Source: an uncultured Cytophagaceae bacterium
Lineage (GTDB): Bacteria; Bacteroidota; Bacteroidia; Cytophagales; Spirosomataceae
Assembly: GCA_903907745.1 (NCBI GenBank)
Contig: CAIVPF010000073.1
Span: 1-64,000 of the forward strand
Length of the DNA stretch: 64,000 bases
Direction: 5' to 3'
The position numbers and the translations under genes are program-made. The notes beneath the pieces are model-generated. The model made no database searches. It saw only the letters and a program-made list of their open reading frames with translations, and was not told the origin of the DNA. Below are positions 44,162 through 54,127 of the stretch, in pieces (the first letter of the stretch is position 1; every line of letters begins with the position of its first letter).

Positions 44162-44917
44162 ATGAGAATTAAACAAGATATTTCAGTCGAGGTTTGTGCC
44201 TATTCCCTTTTTTCTTGTCTTGCGGCTGAGCAGGCAGGGGCAAATCGGGTCGAATTATGTGCTTCGCCTTGGGAAGGGGGGACGACTCCGTCTCAAGGGC
44301 TTCTTCAAGTGGTTTTGGCAAAAACGAATATCGAGGTTCATGCCATGTTGCGTCCTCGTGGAGGAGATTTTTGTTATGATAGCTATGAAAAGGCGACGAT
44401 GCTGGCAGAGGTGGAGGCTTTTGTCGATGCGGGCGTTCATGGAATTGTGGTCGGCGCTTTATTGCCTGATGGAAGTTTAGATGTTCCTTTTTTAACTGAA
44501 ATTAAGGCCTTGGTGGGCAATTTGCCTTTGACTTGCCATCGAGCGATTGATGTCAGTCGGGATCCAATTCAGGTGATGGAGGACTTAATTTCTTTGGGTT
44601 TTCAGCGGATTTTAACTTCGGGTCAAAAGGATCGTGCCTTGGATGGCTTGGAGCAAATTGCGGATATGGTTCAGGCCGCTGATGGCCGGATAGAAATTAT
44701 GGCGGGCAGTGGGGTTAATCCACAAAACTGTGTTCAATTTTTGCAGGTCGGCGTAAACGCTGTGCATTTGAGCGCACGAACAACCCGTGAGTCGGACATG
44801 GATTATCGCCGACCTGGTATTTCCATGGGAGGGGTTACTGCGATTTCGGAATTTGAAATTGCGTATGCGAGTGAAGCCTTAATTCGGGAAACCGTGGAGA
44901 AAGTTTCTTCGGTTTAA
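44162..44917 (+). CDS. cutC: copper homeostasis protein CutC
   Basis: The 251-residue protein is a TIM-barrel CutC homologue: VEVCAYSLFSCLAAEQAGANRVELCASPWEGGTTPS at the start, then EVHAMLRPRGGDFCYD and LPLTCHRAIDVSRDP, with ILTSGQ and IMAGSGVNPQN later. The name comes from a copper phenotype, but the true reaction is still debated in this family. It overlaps the ftsZ stop on the other strand by four bases. Its coding strand is G-rich. Confidence 0.93.
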   Translation: MRIKQDISVEVCAYSLFSCLAAEQAGANRVELCASPWEGGTTPSQGLLQVVLAKTNIEVHAMLRPRGGDFCYDSYEKATMLAEVEAFVDAGVHGIVVGALLPDGSLDVPFLTEIKALVGNLPLTCHRAIDVSRDPIQVMEDLISLGFQRILTSGQKDRALDGLEQIADMVQAADGRIEIMAGSGVNPQNCVQFLQVGVNAVHLSARTTRESDMDYRRPGISMGGVTAISEFEIAYASEALIRETVEKVSSV

Positions 44918-46194
44918 TCTTCGTATAGTGCGGTTTCTACCCATTTGGTTTGCGGCACTGTTCTTAAATCGTAGAGAGGCACATGATTGCGTTGGTAGGT
45001 TGGTATCGCAAAATCGCTTTCAGATGGGCCACCTACTTTGTATTGGTCTACTAATTTGGCAAATCGAATCACTTCATTTTCTGGTTCCCCTTGAAGTACG
45101 CCATCTTGTTCATCGAAACTAATCGTTTCACCGGGACGCAGGGTGGTAGCGCCTTGTTGGTAGCCTAAGGTACTTCCTCGGTGGAATTTATCTAGGTCGT
45201 CATTTTCATGTTCAAATCCAGCAGCAATGACGGTCAGGTATAAATCGTCGCCTAATTCATCGTCGGTTGAAATACCAAATTTGATCATGTCCGCTTGTTC
45301 ACTAATACGGGATTGCAGATAATCAATGATCACATCTTGTTCACTCATGACCAAATCACGTTGGCTACTCGTCGAAACGGTTACAAGCACACGCTTGGCG
45401 CCTTTGATTTCCTGAGAGTTTAAAAGTGGAGATTCCAATGCCTCGGTAATGGCATTGATTGCTCGATCTTCTCCTCGACCTAATGCAGAGCTCATCATGG
45501 CTTGGCCTGCGTTTTTCAAAACTTTTTTGACATCCATGAAGTCAGTGTTGACATCCCCAGGCTTCGCAATCACATCCACGACGCTTTTTACGGCCTTGGC
45601 TAAAACATCATCCGCTTTCGAAAAAGCATCCCGCAAGGGTAGGTCTCGGTGAATTTCAGCTAATTTATCATTCATCACGACCAATACGGTATCGCAATAG
45701 GTTTTTAATTCTTCAATGCCATGTAAGGCATAGGTGATTTTTTCTTTACCTTCCCATCTGTATGGGGCTGTTACGACCCCAACGGTCAATAAGCCTTTTT
45801 CACGGGCTAATTCGGCTACCACGGGCGCGGCTCCCGTTCCAGTTCCTCCACCCATTCCCGCTGTGATGAAAACCATTTCAGTCTCATCTGTTAAGATTTT
45901 CCGAAGTTCATCTTGACTTTCAATGGCCGCCTGACGACCCACCTCTGGATCCGTACCGGCCCCTAATCCGTGTATGCCTAATTTAATTTTTGTTTTAACA
46001 GAATTTGAGGCAAGGGCCTGCGAATCCGTATTGCAAATGATTAGATCCGCCCCCTTAATTTTCAATTTGTCCATATGGCGGACGGCATTTGAGCCACCTC
46101 CCCCGATGCCGATTACCTTAATAATGGATTTAAAAGAAGACTCCGGGACAATGTCCATAGAATGATCAAAAAAAGAGGGGTTGTTGGTTGTCAT
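44914..46194 (-). CDS. ftsZ: cell division GTPase FtsZ
   Basis: The 426-residue tubulin homologue forms the division ring. The GTP-binding motifs are all seen: [37 protein letters not shown] (tubulin signature) and VMNDKLAEI. The C-terminal linker is short, and the usual conserved C-terminal peptide appears as [16 protein letters not shown], with a further 15 residues after it. ftsZ normally follows ftsA in the dcw cluster, but here it stands alone, 57 bases after an M28 peptidase gene and convergent with cutC. Confidence 0.95.
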   Translation of the reverse strand: MTTNNPSFFDHSMDIVPESSFKSIIKVIGIGGGGSNAVRHMDKLKIKGADLIICNTDSQALASNSVKTKIKLGIHGLGAGTDPEVGRQAAIESQDELRKILTDETEMVFITAGMGGGTGTGAAPVVAELAREKGLLTVGVVTAPYRWEGKEKITYALHGIEELKTYCDTVLVVMNDKLAEIHRDLPLRDAFSKADDVLAKAVKSVVDVIAKPGDVNTDFMDVKKVLKNAGQAMMSSALGRGEDRAINAITEALESPLLNSQEIKGAKRVLVTVSTSSQRDLVMSEQDVIIDYLQSRISEQADMIKFGISTDDELGDDLYLTVIAAGFEHENDDLDKFHRGSTLGYQQGATTLRPGETISFDEQDGVLQGEPENEVIRFAKLVDQYKVGGPSESDFAIPTYQRNHVPLYDLRTVPQTKWVETALYED

Positions 46195-46251
46195 GCTTGA
46201 TAGAACTTATGTAAAAGTTAGAAAAGTAAATTTAATAAATTGGATTCAAAT

Positions 46252-47739
46252 TTAATCATTTCCCCACCGCCATTCATTGCCTAATTCTAATTCCCGACGT
46301 AAATTTTGCTTAATGAAAAAATCTCTCGTGGAATAAAAATCTAATTTTTGCGCAGGGATCTTGGGTGCATTCGCTAACCCATATAATAACATCGAAGTAT
46401 ATTTGACGGTATTTTCCATTTCTTTTTTGTTGACCAAATTAAATCCATCACAATTAGCATGGTAACAATCCAATACCTCTTTTTTAAGTCCTCCCATCGG
46501 GCTGCTGGCCGGAATGCCCTCCAACAAAAACGATTGATGATCAGAATGCAAACCGGCCGAATTAGCTAATTGATTCTTGAAATCACCATCAATCGATTTG
46601 ATTTTATCCCCAATTTCTTTCAATAAGCCCATCATCTCTTGGCGGCCTCCCCCGTTAAACCCGCTGACATTATTGGTCATGTCGAGGTTAACCATATAGA
46701 CAATTTTGTCCAATTCCCCCATCCGTTTTGCCCGTTCGATATAGGCTTTAGATCCCAAAAGACCTTCTTCTTCACCCATAAAGGCAACAAATTCAATGGT
46801 CCTTTTGCTAGTCAGGCCCAAGGCTTTAAATGTTCTGGCAATGTCAATGATTGAAAAAGAACCGATACCATTATCAATCGCCCCCGTGGCCAAATCCCAT
46901 GAATCGAGGTGCCCACCGATGATGATTTTTTCTTGTCTATATTTCCGATTATCGCCCTTGAGTGTTGCGACTACATTCCGCGCCTTAATCGGTTGACTTA
47001 CATTGTGCATTTCGATCATCCCCAATAAACCAGGTTGATCACCTAACCATTTTCTGATTTCAGTGCCACTTTCCAAGGAAATACAAACTGCAGGAATCGA
47101 AATCAAATTGCCTGTAACCGAAGCTGTTCCAGTAAGTAAAACCTGCCCTTTTACGGTATTGACAAAAATAACGCCAATGGCTCCATATTGAATGGCTAGG
47201 GCTGTTTTTTCTGAACGATGTAAATTTCGAGTGCCTTCCTTTGCATCCAATAAGCCTATATTTGCCAAAACCACTTTGCCTTTCACCAAGTCTTTTTTTT
47301 CTTCAAAATTAGCATCAAGGCCATTTCCTACATCCACAATGGTTCCTTGGATATTCGCCTCCACCGGAGTTAATGCCAGAGAAACCACGGGAATTTCTCT
47401 AAAGTCATCTGATTTGGGAGGTGCCACGGAAAGAGTTACCGTATCGCGGGCCCATGCCTCTACTTGAAACCCTTGGTATTTAACATCCCGAAATCCATAT
47501 TCTTTGAATAATTTGAAAGCAAACTCTTCTGCTTTTTTGCCATGTGCACTCCCCGTAAGTCGGTGACCGATCGAAGCACATGCTTTTTCTAAACTAGTGT
47601 AGGCTTTCGAATTCGCGTCGACCTCCTCTTTTATACGTTTAAAAACGCTTTCCAAGCTTTCTTCCCCTAAAATGGGTTTCGAACTGCTGGTGCCAAATAG
47701 AACTAGAACAAAGATTAATAACGAAATTGAACGTTTCAT
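46252..47739 (-). CDS. secreted M28 family metallopeptidase with PA domain
   Basis: The 495-residue protein has a signal peptide (about residues 1-20). A protease-associated insert lies at about residues 120-250, and a M28 zinc peptidase domain follows. Metal ligands can be seen in IGGHLDSWDLATGAIDNGIG (His and Asp) and EEEG (Glu), plus a late HSDHQSF. It resembles plasma glutamate carboxypeptidase/carboxypeptidase Q types found in Bacteroidota. It probably trims peptides in the periplasm or outside the cell. The next gene upstream on its strand encodes a thioredoxin-fold protein. Confidence 0.9.
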   Translation of the reverse strand: MKRSISLLIFVLVLFGTSSSKPILGEESLESVFKRIKEEVDANSKAYTSLEKACASIGHRLTGSAHGKKAEEFAFKLFKEYGFRDVKYQGFQVEAWARDTVTLSVAPPKSDDFREIPVVSLALTPVEANIQGTIVDVGNGLDANFEEKKDLVKGKVVLANIGLLDAKEGTRNLHRSEKTALAIQYGAIGVIFVNTVKGQVLLTGTASVTGNLISIPAVCISLESGTEIRKWLGDQPGLLGMIEMHNVSQPIKARNVVATLKGDNRKYRQEKIIIGGHLDSWDLATGAIDNGIGSFSIIDIARTFKALGLTSKRTIEFVAFMGEEEGLLGSKAYIERAKRMGELDKIVYMVNLDMTNNVSGFNGGGRQEMMGLLKEIGDKIKSIDGDFKNQLANSAGLHSDHQSFLLEGIPASSPMGGLKKEVLDCYHANCDGFNLVNKKEMENTVKYTSMLLYGLANAPKIPAQKLDFYSTRDFFIKQNLRRELELGNEWRWGND

Positions 47740-47826
47740 ACGACATTGGATAACTCAAATAAAAAACATAAGAAAATTACTTTTTTTTTAGCAAAAAGAC
47801 AAGAAATAGTGGCCTCTGCTAGTAAT

Positions 47827-48849
47827 TTAAGGTAAGGGACAGGCTGAATCTTTCGGTTGGACTCGGGTCAATTGCTTACACCAAAATTCTTTTTCTCGTT
47901 CTGGAATCGCTTTTCCCGCATAAAAACGTAGAATTTTGGCTTTGGCTTTTTCTACATCTTGATGATCTAAATCGATTAACACCTCTAAAACAATGGTGCG
48001 CATCGTAATTTGAGAATCCGGCAGACCTAATTTTCGAAGCCCTTGTTTGATGCTATGAATGCGGTCTGGACTGTAAGCCCTAGCCCGACTGCAATATAAA
48101 CTCGACATCAAAACATTCTCAGCCGATTGCAAGACATTCAAGGAATCAAATTTATTTTTATAGGTTGCTAAATTGGAAATAAAATGTTGGAATAATGGGT
48201 TATCATCATCCAGCATCATTTTTTGGATGATTAAAAAGGAACGCTCGTCCTGATATTGTTCCTTCGGTAATTGCCGGACGATCTCATTCACGATGTCTAG
48301 TGTGTGGGTGGTATCCATACTCAACCGGCTAAAATATCCTGCAGATAGCATCAAATCCATCGATTTCTCTCCTTGTATATATTTTTGTAAGAGGCTTGCT
48401 GAATTTGCTTGTGGATTTTTCGCTCGATTTAAAATTTGTTGGATTCCCACAACGGAATTCGTTTCATCGCCCAATGGGTCAATATCCATAATTTTTCCAT
48501 CCGATGAAAATACGATAAATGAAGGTGTTGAGGGGACGAAAATATGGTATTTACGTAAAAAAAGATTGTTTTCTTTTTTGCTCAGATCCAATTGATAAGC
48601 TAAAAAATTCGCCTGCAAATAGGCCTTTAATGTTGGATCTCGTAATGTTTTATCATAGGCTATGCAATGGGAGCATGTCGGCAAATAGGCTTCAAACAAA
48701 ATGGGCTTTTTCTCCTTGGCCGCGAGTTTAAAGAGCTCTTCAAAGGGGATCAAAGCTCGAAAGGACGGATTGCTGGCTTTTTCTTGTGCTTGTACTTGAC
48801 TCATGACAAGCATCCACAAGCACATGATCTGCGCTATTTTTTTTATCAT
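47827..48849 (-). CDS. periplasmic thioredoxin-fold protein
   Basis: The 340-residue protein has a signal peptide (cut near VQA, residue 21). A thioredoxin-like domain follows (about residues 35-150), with PILFEAYLPTCSHCIAYDK holding a CxxC site (Cys59, Cys62) and a cis-proline region at VPSTPSF. The remaining 190 residues are helical, with no recognised domain. The fold resembles SoxW/DUF255-like thiol proteins. A role in disulfide handling is likely but the partner is unknown. It lies 27 bases after the YifB gene on the same strand. Confidence 0.82.
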   Translation of the reverse strand: MIKKIAQIMCLWMLVMSQVQAQEKASNPSFRALIPFEELFKLAAKEKKPILFEAYLPTCSHCIAYDKTLRDPTLKAYLQANFLAYQLDLSKKENNLFLRKYHIFVPSTPSFIVFSSDGKIMDIDPLGDETNSVVGIQQILNRAKNPQANSASLLQKYIQGEKSMDLMLSAGYFSRLSMDTTHTLDIVNEIVRQLPKEQYQDERSFLIIQKMMLDDDNPLFQHFISNLATYKNKFDSLNVLQSAENVLMSSLYCSRARAYSPDRIHSIKQGLRKLGLPDSQITMRTIVLEVLIDLDHQDVEKAKAKILRFYAGKAIPEREKEFWCKQLTRVQPKDSACPLP

Positions 48850-48876
48850 TTCCTAGATTATTTTTTCAAAAATACA

Positions 48877-50415
48877 TCATCCCGCCCAATTTTCCCTATC
48901 TAAACTTCGATAGGTAATCGCTTCTGCTACATGTTGGCTCGCAATTTCCATTGCCCCGTCTAAATCGGCAATCGTTCGGGCCACTTTCACGATCCGGTCA
49001 TAAGCCCGAGCAGACAATTTCAAATGGTCCATCGCTTTTTTTAATAAGAATTGTGAGGGGATATCTAGCGGACAACAGGTTTTTACCATCGGCGAGGACA
49101 TGCTGGCATTTGAATGAATTTGAGGAAATTTTTCAAATCGCTTTTCCTGCATTTTGCGGGCCTGAATGACGCGTTCGCGGATGGCCCAACTTCCTTCTTG
49201 GCTTTGATTCGATGTCATTTGTTCAAAACGCACCGGACTCACTTCTACATGCAAATCCATCCGATCCAAAAGTGGCCCTGAGACTTTATTCAAGTATTTT
49301 TCAACCACCTCCGTTCCACAGGTGCAGTCTTTTTCTGGATGCGTATAATACCCGCAAGGGCAGGGATTCATGCTGGCGACCAACATGAAATTGGCCGGAA
49401 ATTCAACCGAAAATCGGGCCCTTGCTATATGAATATGCCGATCTTCCAATGGCTGCCGCATCGCCTCCAAGGTATTTCGAGGAAATTCCGGTAATTCATC
49501 CAAAAATAAAACCCCATTATGCGCCAAACTGATTTCACCCGGCTGGGGTACCGCCCCACCGCCAAGTAAAGCCGCCGCAGAAACCGAATGATGAGGCGCG
49601 CGAAAGGGCCTTTGCGATATCAGCGCTATTTTTCCTACCAGTTTCCCGGCCACGGAATGGATTTTCGTTGTTTCCAAAGCCTCTTTCAAACTCATGGGTG
49701 GTAGGATGCTAGAAAGGCGTTTGGCCAGCATCGTTTTACCTGCGCCTGGCGGTCCGATCATCATCATATTATGCCCCCCAGAAGCCGCAATTTCCAAGGC
49801 CCTTTTAACGGTTTCCTGTCCCTGAACTTCCGCAAAATCGATATCTGCTTCGATCGCTGGGCGTTTAAAAAAACCATGGTTTGGAATAGGATGCCGCATG
49901 TGAAACGTTTTTCCACGAAGAAATTGGACTGTTTCTTGTAATGTTTTCATGCCAAAAACCTCCACTTGACGTACAATCGCCGCCTCTTCCGCGTTTTCTT
50001 GGGGTAGGATGATTTTGGAGATCCCTTGTTTCTTCGCCTCCATCACCATCGGAAGGGCCCCTTTGATCGGCCGTAAGGCTCCATCCAAGCCGAGTTCGCC
50101 CATAATGACGAAGGAGGCTAAGTCAGCAAAGCTCACTTGTTCTGAGGCATGTAAAATGGATAATGCAATAGGAAGGTCATAGGCGCTACCTTCTTTACGA
50201 ATGTCAGCCGGCGCTAAATTAATCACCACTTTCCTCCGCGGGAATAAAAAGCCGATTTGTTTTAAAGCAGACTCTACGCGTAAAATGGATTCCTTAATGG
50301 TAGAATCTGGCAGGCCAACCAAAAAACAATTGGTTCCTTGTCCCACATGGGTTTCGATGGTTATCAGGGATGCGGAAACTCCAAAAACAGAACTTCCAAA
50401 GGTTTTTGCTAACAT
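48877..50415 (-). CDS. YifB/ComM-family Mg chelatase-like AAA+ ATPase
   Basis: I use the second ATG at 50415 (MLAKTFGSSVFGVSA), which fits how the family starts, giving 512 residues; the track start is four codons earlier. The N-terminal part is a Lon-like S5 fold (about 1-170). The AAA+ domain has Walker A GPPGAGKTMLAK and Walker B GVLFLDELPEF. A four-cysteine segment CPCGYYTHPEKDCTCG follows, then the C-terminal Mg-chelatase domain (LLDRMDLHVEV). ComM in other bacteria is a helicase that aids branch migration in natural transformation. Confidence 0.93.
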   Translation of the reverse strand: MLAKTFGSSVFGVSASLITIETHVGQGTNCFLVGLPDSTIKESILRVESALKQIGFLFPRRKVVINLAPADIRKEGSAYDLPIALSILHASEQVSFADLASFVIMGELGLDGALRPIKGALPMVMEAKKQGISKIILPQENAEEAAIVRQVEVFGMKTLQETVQFLRGKTFHMRHPIPNHGFFKRPAIEADIDFAEVQGQETVKRALEIAASGGHNMMMIGPPGAGKTMLAKRLSSILPPMSLKEALETTKIHSVAGKLVGKIALISQRPFRAPHHSVSAAALLGGGAVPQPGEISLAHNGVLFLDELPEFPRNTLEAMRQPLEDRHIHIARARFSVEFPANFMLVASMNPCPCGYYTHPEKDCTCGTEVVEKYLNKVSGPLLDRMDLHVEVSPVRFEQMTSNQSQEGSWAIRERVIQARKMQEKRFEKFPQIHSNASMSSPMVKTCCPLDIPSQFLLKKAMDHLKLSARAYDRIVKVARTIADLDGAMEIASQHVAEAITYRSLDRENWAG

Positions 50416-50468
50416 ATTTTTGATCATTCGTGGTGCCCAAAACTACCAGGAATGAAGGAAAAATAAGC

Positions 50469-51371
50469 CTAGATTTGACCAGTTACTTGGACTTTTTCGG
50501 AATTGATCAATAAGTTGATTTTTGTACCAAATGGCAAGGCAAAATTTCCAGGGATATGCCCCAAAGGTACATCAAAGGCGATCGGGTAGGAGGTGCCTTC
50601 TGTATGTTCAAGAATGATTTCTTGGTAGCTTTTGCCTATCGTCAGGCTCGCCTCATCGCAATCCGTAAAACCTCCCACCAGCAAACCAGCGAGATTCTTT
50701 AGATAGCCCGACCGTTTTAATTGGACCATCATCCGATCGACATGATATAGGCGTTCGCCCACTTCCTCCAGACAAAGGATTTTACCCGCCGGATTTTCAA
50801 AACTGGAACTACCTACTAAATGGGTAAGCAAGGAGAGATTTCCCCCGAGGATATTTCCGGAACTTTCACCCTGTCGGTTGTAAGGAGAGCCAGGGGCTTC
50901 AAGCCTCGTTTCTCCCTGAAATAAAAGCCGATGTAGGGATTCCAGAGCTAATTCGCCTCCATTTTGGCAAAAATTATGGGGCATAGGTCCATGAATGCTA
51001 GCTATTCCAAGTGAATCCAAATGGACCAAAAGAGCGGTAATATCGGAAAAACCAACCATCCATTTGGACGACCGCTTCATTTCCGAAAAATCCAATGAAT
51101 CCAATAATCGGCTCGCGCCATATCCACCGCGGATCGGAAAAATAGCCTTGATGTTTGGGTCGTTTAATCCAACTTGTAAATCTTCCAAACGCGCTTCATC
51201 CGTCCCTCCAAAACCTTCATATGCCGATAAATAATGTTTTCCACGATGCACTTTTAGGCCCCAAGCTTCCAAAACCTCGATGCCTTGGATCCACCGATCG
51301 GTCGTCGGGTGGGATGATGGTGAAATCACGAGGACCTCATCGCCAGGAACTAATAAGGGTGGAATGGTCAT
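50469..51371 (-). CDS. LD-carboxypeptidase (peptidase S66)
   Basis: The 300-residue enzyme trims the terminal D-Ala from recycled muropeptide tetrapeptides in the cytoplasm. The S66 layout is visible: IFPIRGGYGASRLL, nucleophile serine in VGFSDITALL, Glu in LCLEEVGERLYHVDRMM and His in VPLGHIPGN. No signal peptide is seen. The product fits with Mpl, also encoded in the window, since both act in peptidoglycan recycling. It lies 53 bases upstream of the YifB gene on the same strand. Confidence 0.93.
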   Translation of the reverse strand: MTIPPLLVPGDEVLVISPSSHPTTDRWIQGIEVLEAWGLKVHRGKHYLSAYEGFGGTDEARLEDLQVGLNDPNIKAIFPIRGGYGASRLLDSLDFSEMKRSSKWMVGFSDITALLVHLDSLGIASIHGPMPHNFCQNGGELALESLHRLLFQGETRLEAPGSPYNRQGESSGNILGGNLSLLTHLVGSSSFENPAGKILCLEEVGERLYHVDRMMVQLKRSGYLKNLAGLLVGGFTDCDEASLTIGKSYQEIILEHTEGTSYPIAFDVPLGHIPGNFALPFGTKINLLINSEKVQVTGQI

Positions 51372-51451
51372 GCTTGGAATTTATTTTATCAAATATCTGC
51401 GTTTTTTTATTCAAACCCAACCTTGAATTTTCGTAATATTGCAAAAAAATA

Positions 51452-52186
51452 TTGGCTTTGCATCCTCAAAAAACGCTTGATATCGTACACCCCTTATACA
51501 ATCCGCCCATGGCTTGGGAAGAGGATTTGCTACGCTATTATCGGGAATTTGTGGGTCAATTACCCAAGGAAACCCTTGTTTCTGTGTATGTGGTGAATGA
51601 TGGAAGTAGTCGGGGTATTTTAGCTGAACATTTGGCCTTATTGCAAAAAGAAATTCCCAGGTTTACTTACTTAGATTTACCAAAAAATCTAGGTAAGGGA
51701 GGCGCATTGCGCGAAGCGGTGGGTAAAACCGAAGGAGATTTGGTGATTTACACGGATGCCGATTATCCCTATTTGATCCAAAATGCCCTTGACATGTTTG
51801 ATCGATTGAATCGGGAAGAGGCTGATCTGGTCGTTGGGGTTCGGGATGAACAATATTATGATCAATTGCCGCTGCCGCGCAAGATTTTTTCCTTGAGCCT
51901 AAAGGTGATGAATTATTTATTTTTTCCTCGCTTGAAGGTCAAAGACACGCAATCGGGTTTGAAGGGATTTAACCGAAAAGGGAAAGAAATCTTCTTAAAA
52001 ACGAAGATTCCAGCCTTTTTATTTGATATGGAATTTTTGGTTTTGGCCTCATATGCCAAGGACATCAAAACAGCATGGATTTATGTGCAGGCGCGGGAAG
52101 GTGTGCAGTTCTCAAGCATGCGTTTCAAAACGATTTTGACGGAATTAGTAAATTTTGGACTTATTCTGTGGCGAAAAGGGAATTAA
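51452..52186 (+). CDS. glycosyltransferase family 2 (dolichyl-phosphate sugar synthase-like)
   Basis: No ATG fits: the frame opens after a TAA at 51434, and the first plausible starts are TTG at 51452 or 51458, giving about 242-244 residues. The GT-A fold motifs are clear: LDIVHPLYNPP, VYVVNDGSS, NLGKGGALREAV, YTDADYPY (DxD-type metal site) and KDTQSGLKGF. This pattern matches polyprenyl-phosphate glucose or mannose synthases. The predicted product is a lipid-linked sugar donor at the cytoplasmic face. It begins a three-gene operon with a polysaccharide deacetylase and a GT87-like membrane protein. Confidence 0.85.
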   Translation: MALHPQKTLDIVHPLYNPPMAWEEDLLRYYREFVGQLPKETLVSVYVVNDGSSRGILAEHLALLQKEIPRFTYLDLPKNLGKGGALREAVGKTEGDLVIYTDADYPYLIQNALDMFDRLNREEADLVVGVRDEQYYDQLPLPRKIFSLSLKVMNYLFFPRLKVKDTQSGLKGFNRKGKEIFLKTKIPAFLFDMEFLVLASYAKDIKTAWIYVQAREGVQFSSMRFKTILTELVNFGLILWRKGN

Positions 52187-52188
52187 AC

Positions 52189-52986
52189 ATGCAGGCAAAA
52201 AGTCCTATTTTACTAACGATAGACGTGGAGGAATGCGACATTCCTTTGGAGTATGGCATTTCCATCGAATTAGATGAGCAATTACGTATTTCCAAGGAGG
52301 GCTTGGATCGATTTATGGCTTTGGTTGATGCTTTGGAAATTCCGGTGACCATTTTTTGTACCGCCGTGTTTGCGCAAAACCATCCGGAATGGATTAAAAA
52401 TATTCATCCTCGCCATGAATTGGCATCCCATGGGTTTTACCATGGAAAATTCGATGCTACAACGGATTTAATGGCCTCCAAAAATCTCTTAGAGGAGCTT
52501 TCAGGCAGGGAAATTCAGGGTTTTCGGATGGCAAGGATGCAGCAGGTGGATGAGTCAGAGATTTTAAAAGCAGGGTATCGCTATCATTCTTCATTAAATC
52601 CGACCTGGATTCCGGGGCGTTATAACCATCTCGATAAGCCCAAACATCCCTTTTTCGAACAGGGTTTATGGAACGTGCCTGCTTCGGTGAGTCCGGATTT
52701 TCGGATTCCTTTGTTTTGGTTGGCCTTTAAAAACTTCCCTTTGTTTTTATACCGTTATTTGGCTGCGCGCGCTTTGAGGGGAAACGGCTATTTAAATATT
52801 TATTTTCATCCTTGGGAATTTTCAGATTTGGGACGCTACGCATTGCCGGCACATGTGAAGCGTGGGCATGGCGAGCCCTTATTGGCGAAATTGGAATCCT
52901 TATTAAAAGGATGGAAGCGGGATGCAAGCGGGGAATTTGTGACGATGCAAAGTTATGTAAACAATTTATCAGATGGAATCAAGTAA
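52189..52986 (+). CDS. polysaccharide deacetylase family protein
   Basis: I use the ATG at 52189 (MQAKSPILLTIDVEECD), two bases after the GT2 stop, giving 265 residues; the track's 38-residue extension lies in the GT2 frame overlap. The NodB-like fold is indicated by LTIDVEECD (catalytic and metal Asp), IFCTAVFAQNHPEWIK, ELASHGFYHGKF (metal His pair) and FYFHPWEF-like text NIYFHPWEF. It probably removes acetyl groups from a glycan intermediate. The next gene overlaps its end by 14 bases. Confidence 0.87.
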   Translation: MQAKSPILLTIDVEECDIPLEYGISIELDEQLRISKEGLDRFMALVDALEIPVTIFCTAVFAQNHPEWIKNIHPRHELASHGFYHGKFDATTDLMASKNLLEELSGREIQGFRMARMQQVDESEILKAGYRYHSSLNPTWIPGRYNHLDKPKHPFFEQGLWNVPASVSPDFRIPLFWLAFKNFPLFLYRYLAARALRGNGYLNIYFHPWEFSDLGRYALPAHVKRGHGEPLLAKLESLLKGWKRDASGEFVTMQSYVNNLSDGIK

Positions 52987-54127
52987 ATGGTATATGAAGG
53001 CTTGGGTGTTGGGGCCAATCTGGGTTTTAGCGGGGATTGTGACGGGATGGAAGCAATATAATTTATCGGGCTTACATTCGTTTGTCAATAATTTCGTGAT
53101 TTTCAAATCGAGTTTTGGCCATTTTATCCATCATCTTCCGCTGTATTTGGAATACCCTAAGGAGTATTTTGACCTCTATTTATATGGGCCAGTCTTTGCG
53201 TTGTTGATGGCTCCTTTTGCGATCTTGCCTTTGGGGATATCGGTGGTTTTATGGAATGTATTGAATGCGATGCTTTTGTTTTGGGCATTGATGGAATTGC
53301 CTTTGGGTATGCCTAAGAAATCGGCAATTCTTTGGATCGCATTGAATTCTTTGCTGACGGCTTTATTGAATACGCAGTTTCATGCGATTTGCATTTCGAT
53401 GATTATATGGAGTTATATTTTTGTACAAAGGGGCCGTGATTTTTGGTCGGCTGCGCTGATTGTGTTGGGGGTATTGATCAAATTTTATGGCATTGTGGGT
53501 TTGGCATTTTTCTTTTTTTCCAAAGAACGTTTGCGTTTCGCGGGCTATTTGGTTTTTTGGTTAGTTGCTTGGGGCATTCTGCCGGTGCTTTTGGGTGGGA
53601 TGGACTACGGCTTAGGTACGTATGCGGAGTGGTGGGGAATTATACAACATAAAAATGAGTTAAATGTAGACGTGACGAATTTGCGGACGGATGTATGTGT
53701 AATGGGGATGGTTCGGCGTTTGATGGGAGATGGGACGATATCGAACGCTTGGTTTTTGTTGCCCTCGATGCTATTGAATATAGTCGTCTATTTTCAACCA
53801 AAGAAATGGCCGGATTTGACATTTCAATTACGGATTTTGGCATTTGTGAGTATTTATTTGATGTTGGCCAGCACGGGGACGGAGTCGCCTACCTTATTAA
53901 TGGCGATGCCAGGACTGGGAATTTGGTTTGTATTGAGTGATCAAAAGAAATGGCAATGGGGCTTATTGATGATGACCTTGTTGATTTCCAGTTTTTCGCC
54001 CACGGATGTATTTCCAAAATTTCTTCGGGAGGCTTATATTAATCGCTATGGTTTGATGATTTTGCCCTTGCTAGGTGTTTGGTTGGCCTTGGCGTATGAT
54101 TTACTTAGAGGAAAACAACCTCTTTGA
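52973..54127 (+). CDS. GT87-like polytopic membrane glycosyltransferase
   Basis: The 384-residue protein has about ten hydrophobic segments. An early loop with YPKEYFDLYLYGPVFALLMAPF, acidic residues before the next helix, resembles polyprenyl-phosphate-dependent GT-C enzymes of family GT87 (DUF2029). Such enzymes transfer a sugar from a lipid-linked donor on the outer side of the inner membrane. That would fit the GT2 at the start of the operon as donor maker. Specificity is unknown. It overlaps the deacetylase gene by 14 bases and the convergent DUF721 gene by 23 bases. Confidence 0.75.
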   Translation: MESSKWYMKAWVLGPIWVLAGIVTGWKQYNLSGLHSFVNNFVIFKSSFGHFIHHLPLYLEYPKEYFDLYLYGPVFALLMAPFAILPLGISVVLWNVLNAMLLFWALMELPLGMPKKSAILWIALNSLLTALLNTQFHAICISMIIWSYIFVQRGRDFWSAALIVLGVLIKFYGIVGLAFFFFSKERLRFAGYLVFWLVAWGILPVLLGGMDYGLGTYAEWWGIIQHKNELNVDVTNLRTDVCVMGMVRRLMGDGTISNAWFLLPSMLLNIVVYFQPKKWPDLTFQLRILAFVSIYLMLASTGTESPTLLMAMPGLGIWFVLSDQKKWQWGLLMMTLLISSFSPTDVFPKFLREAYINRYGLMILPLLGVWLALAYDLLRGKQPL

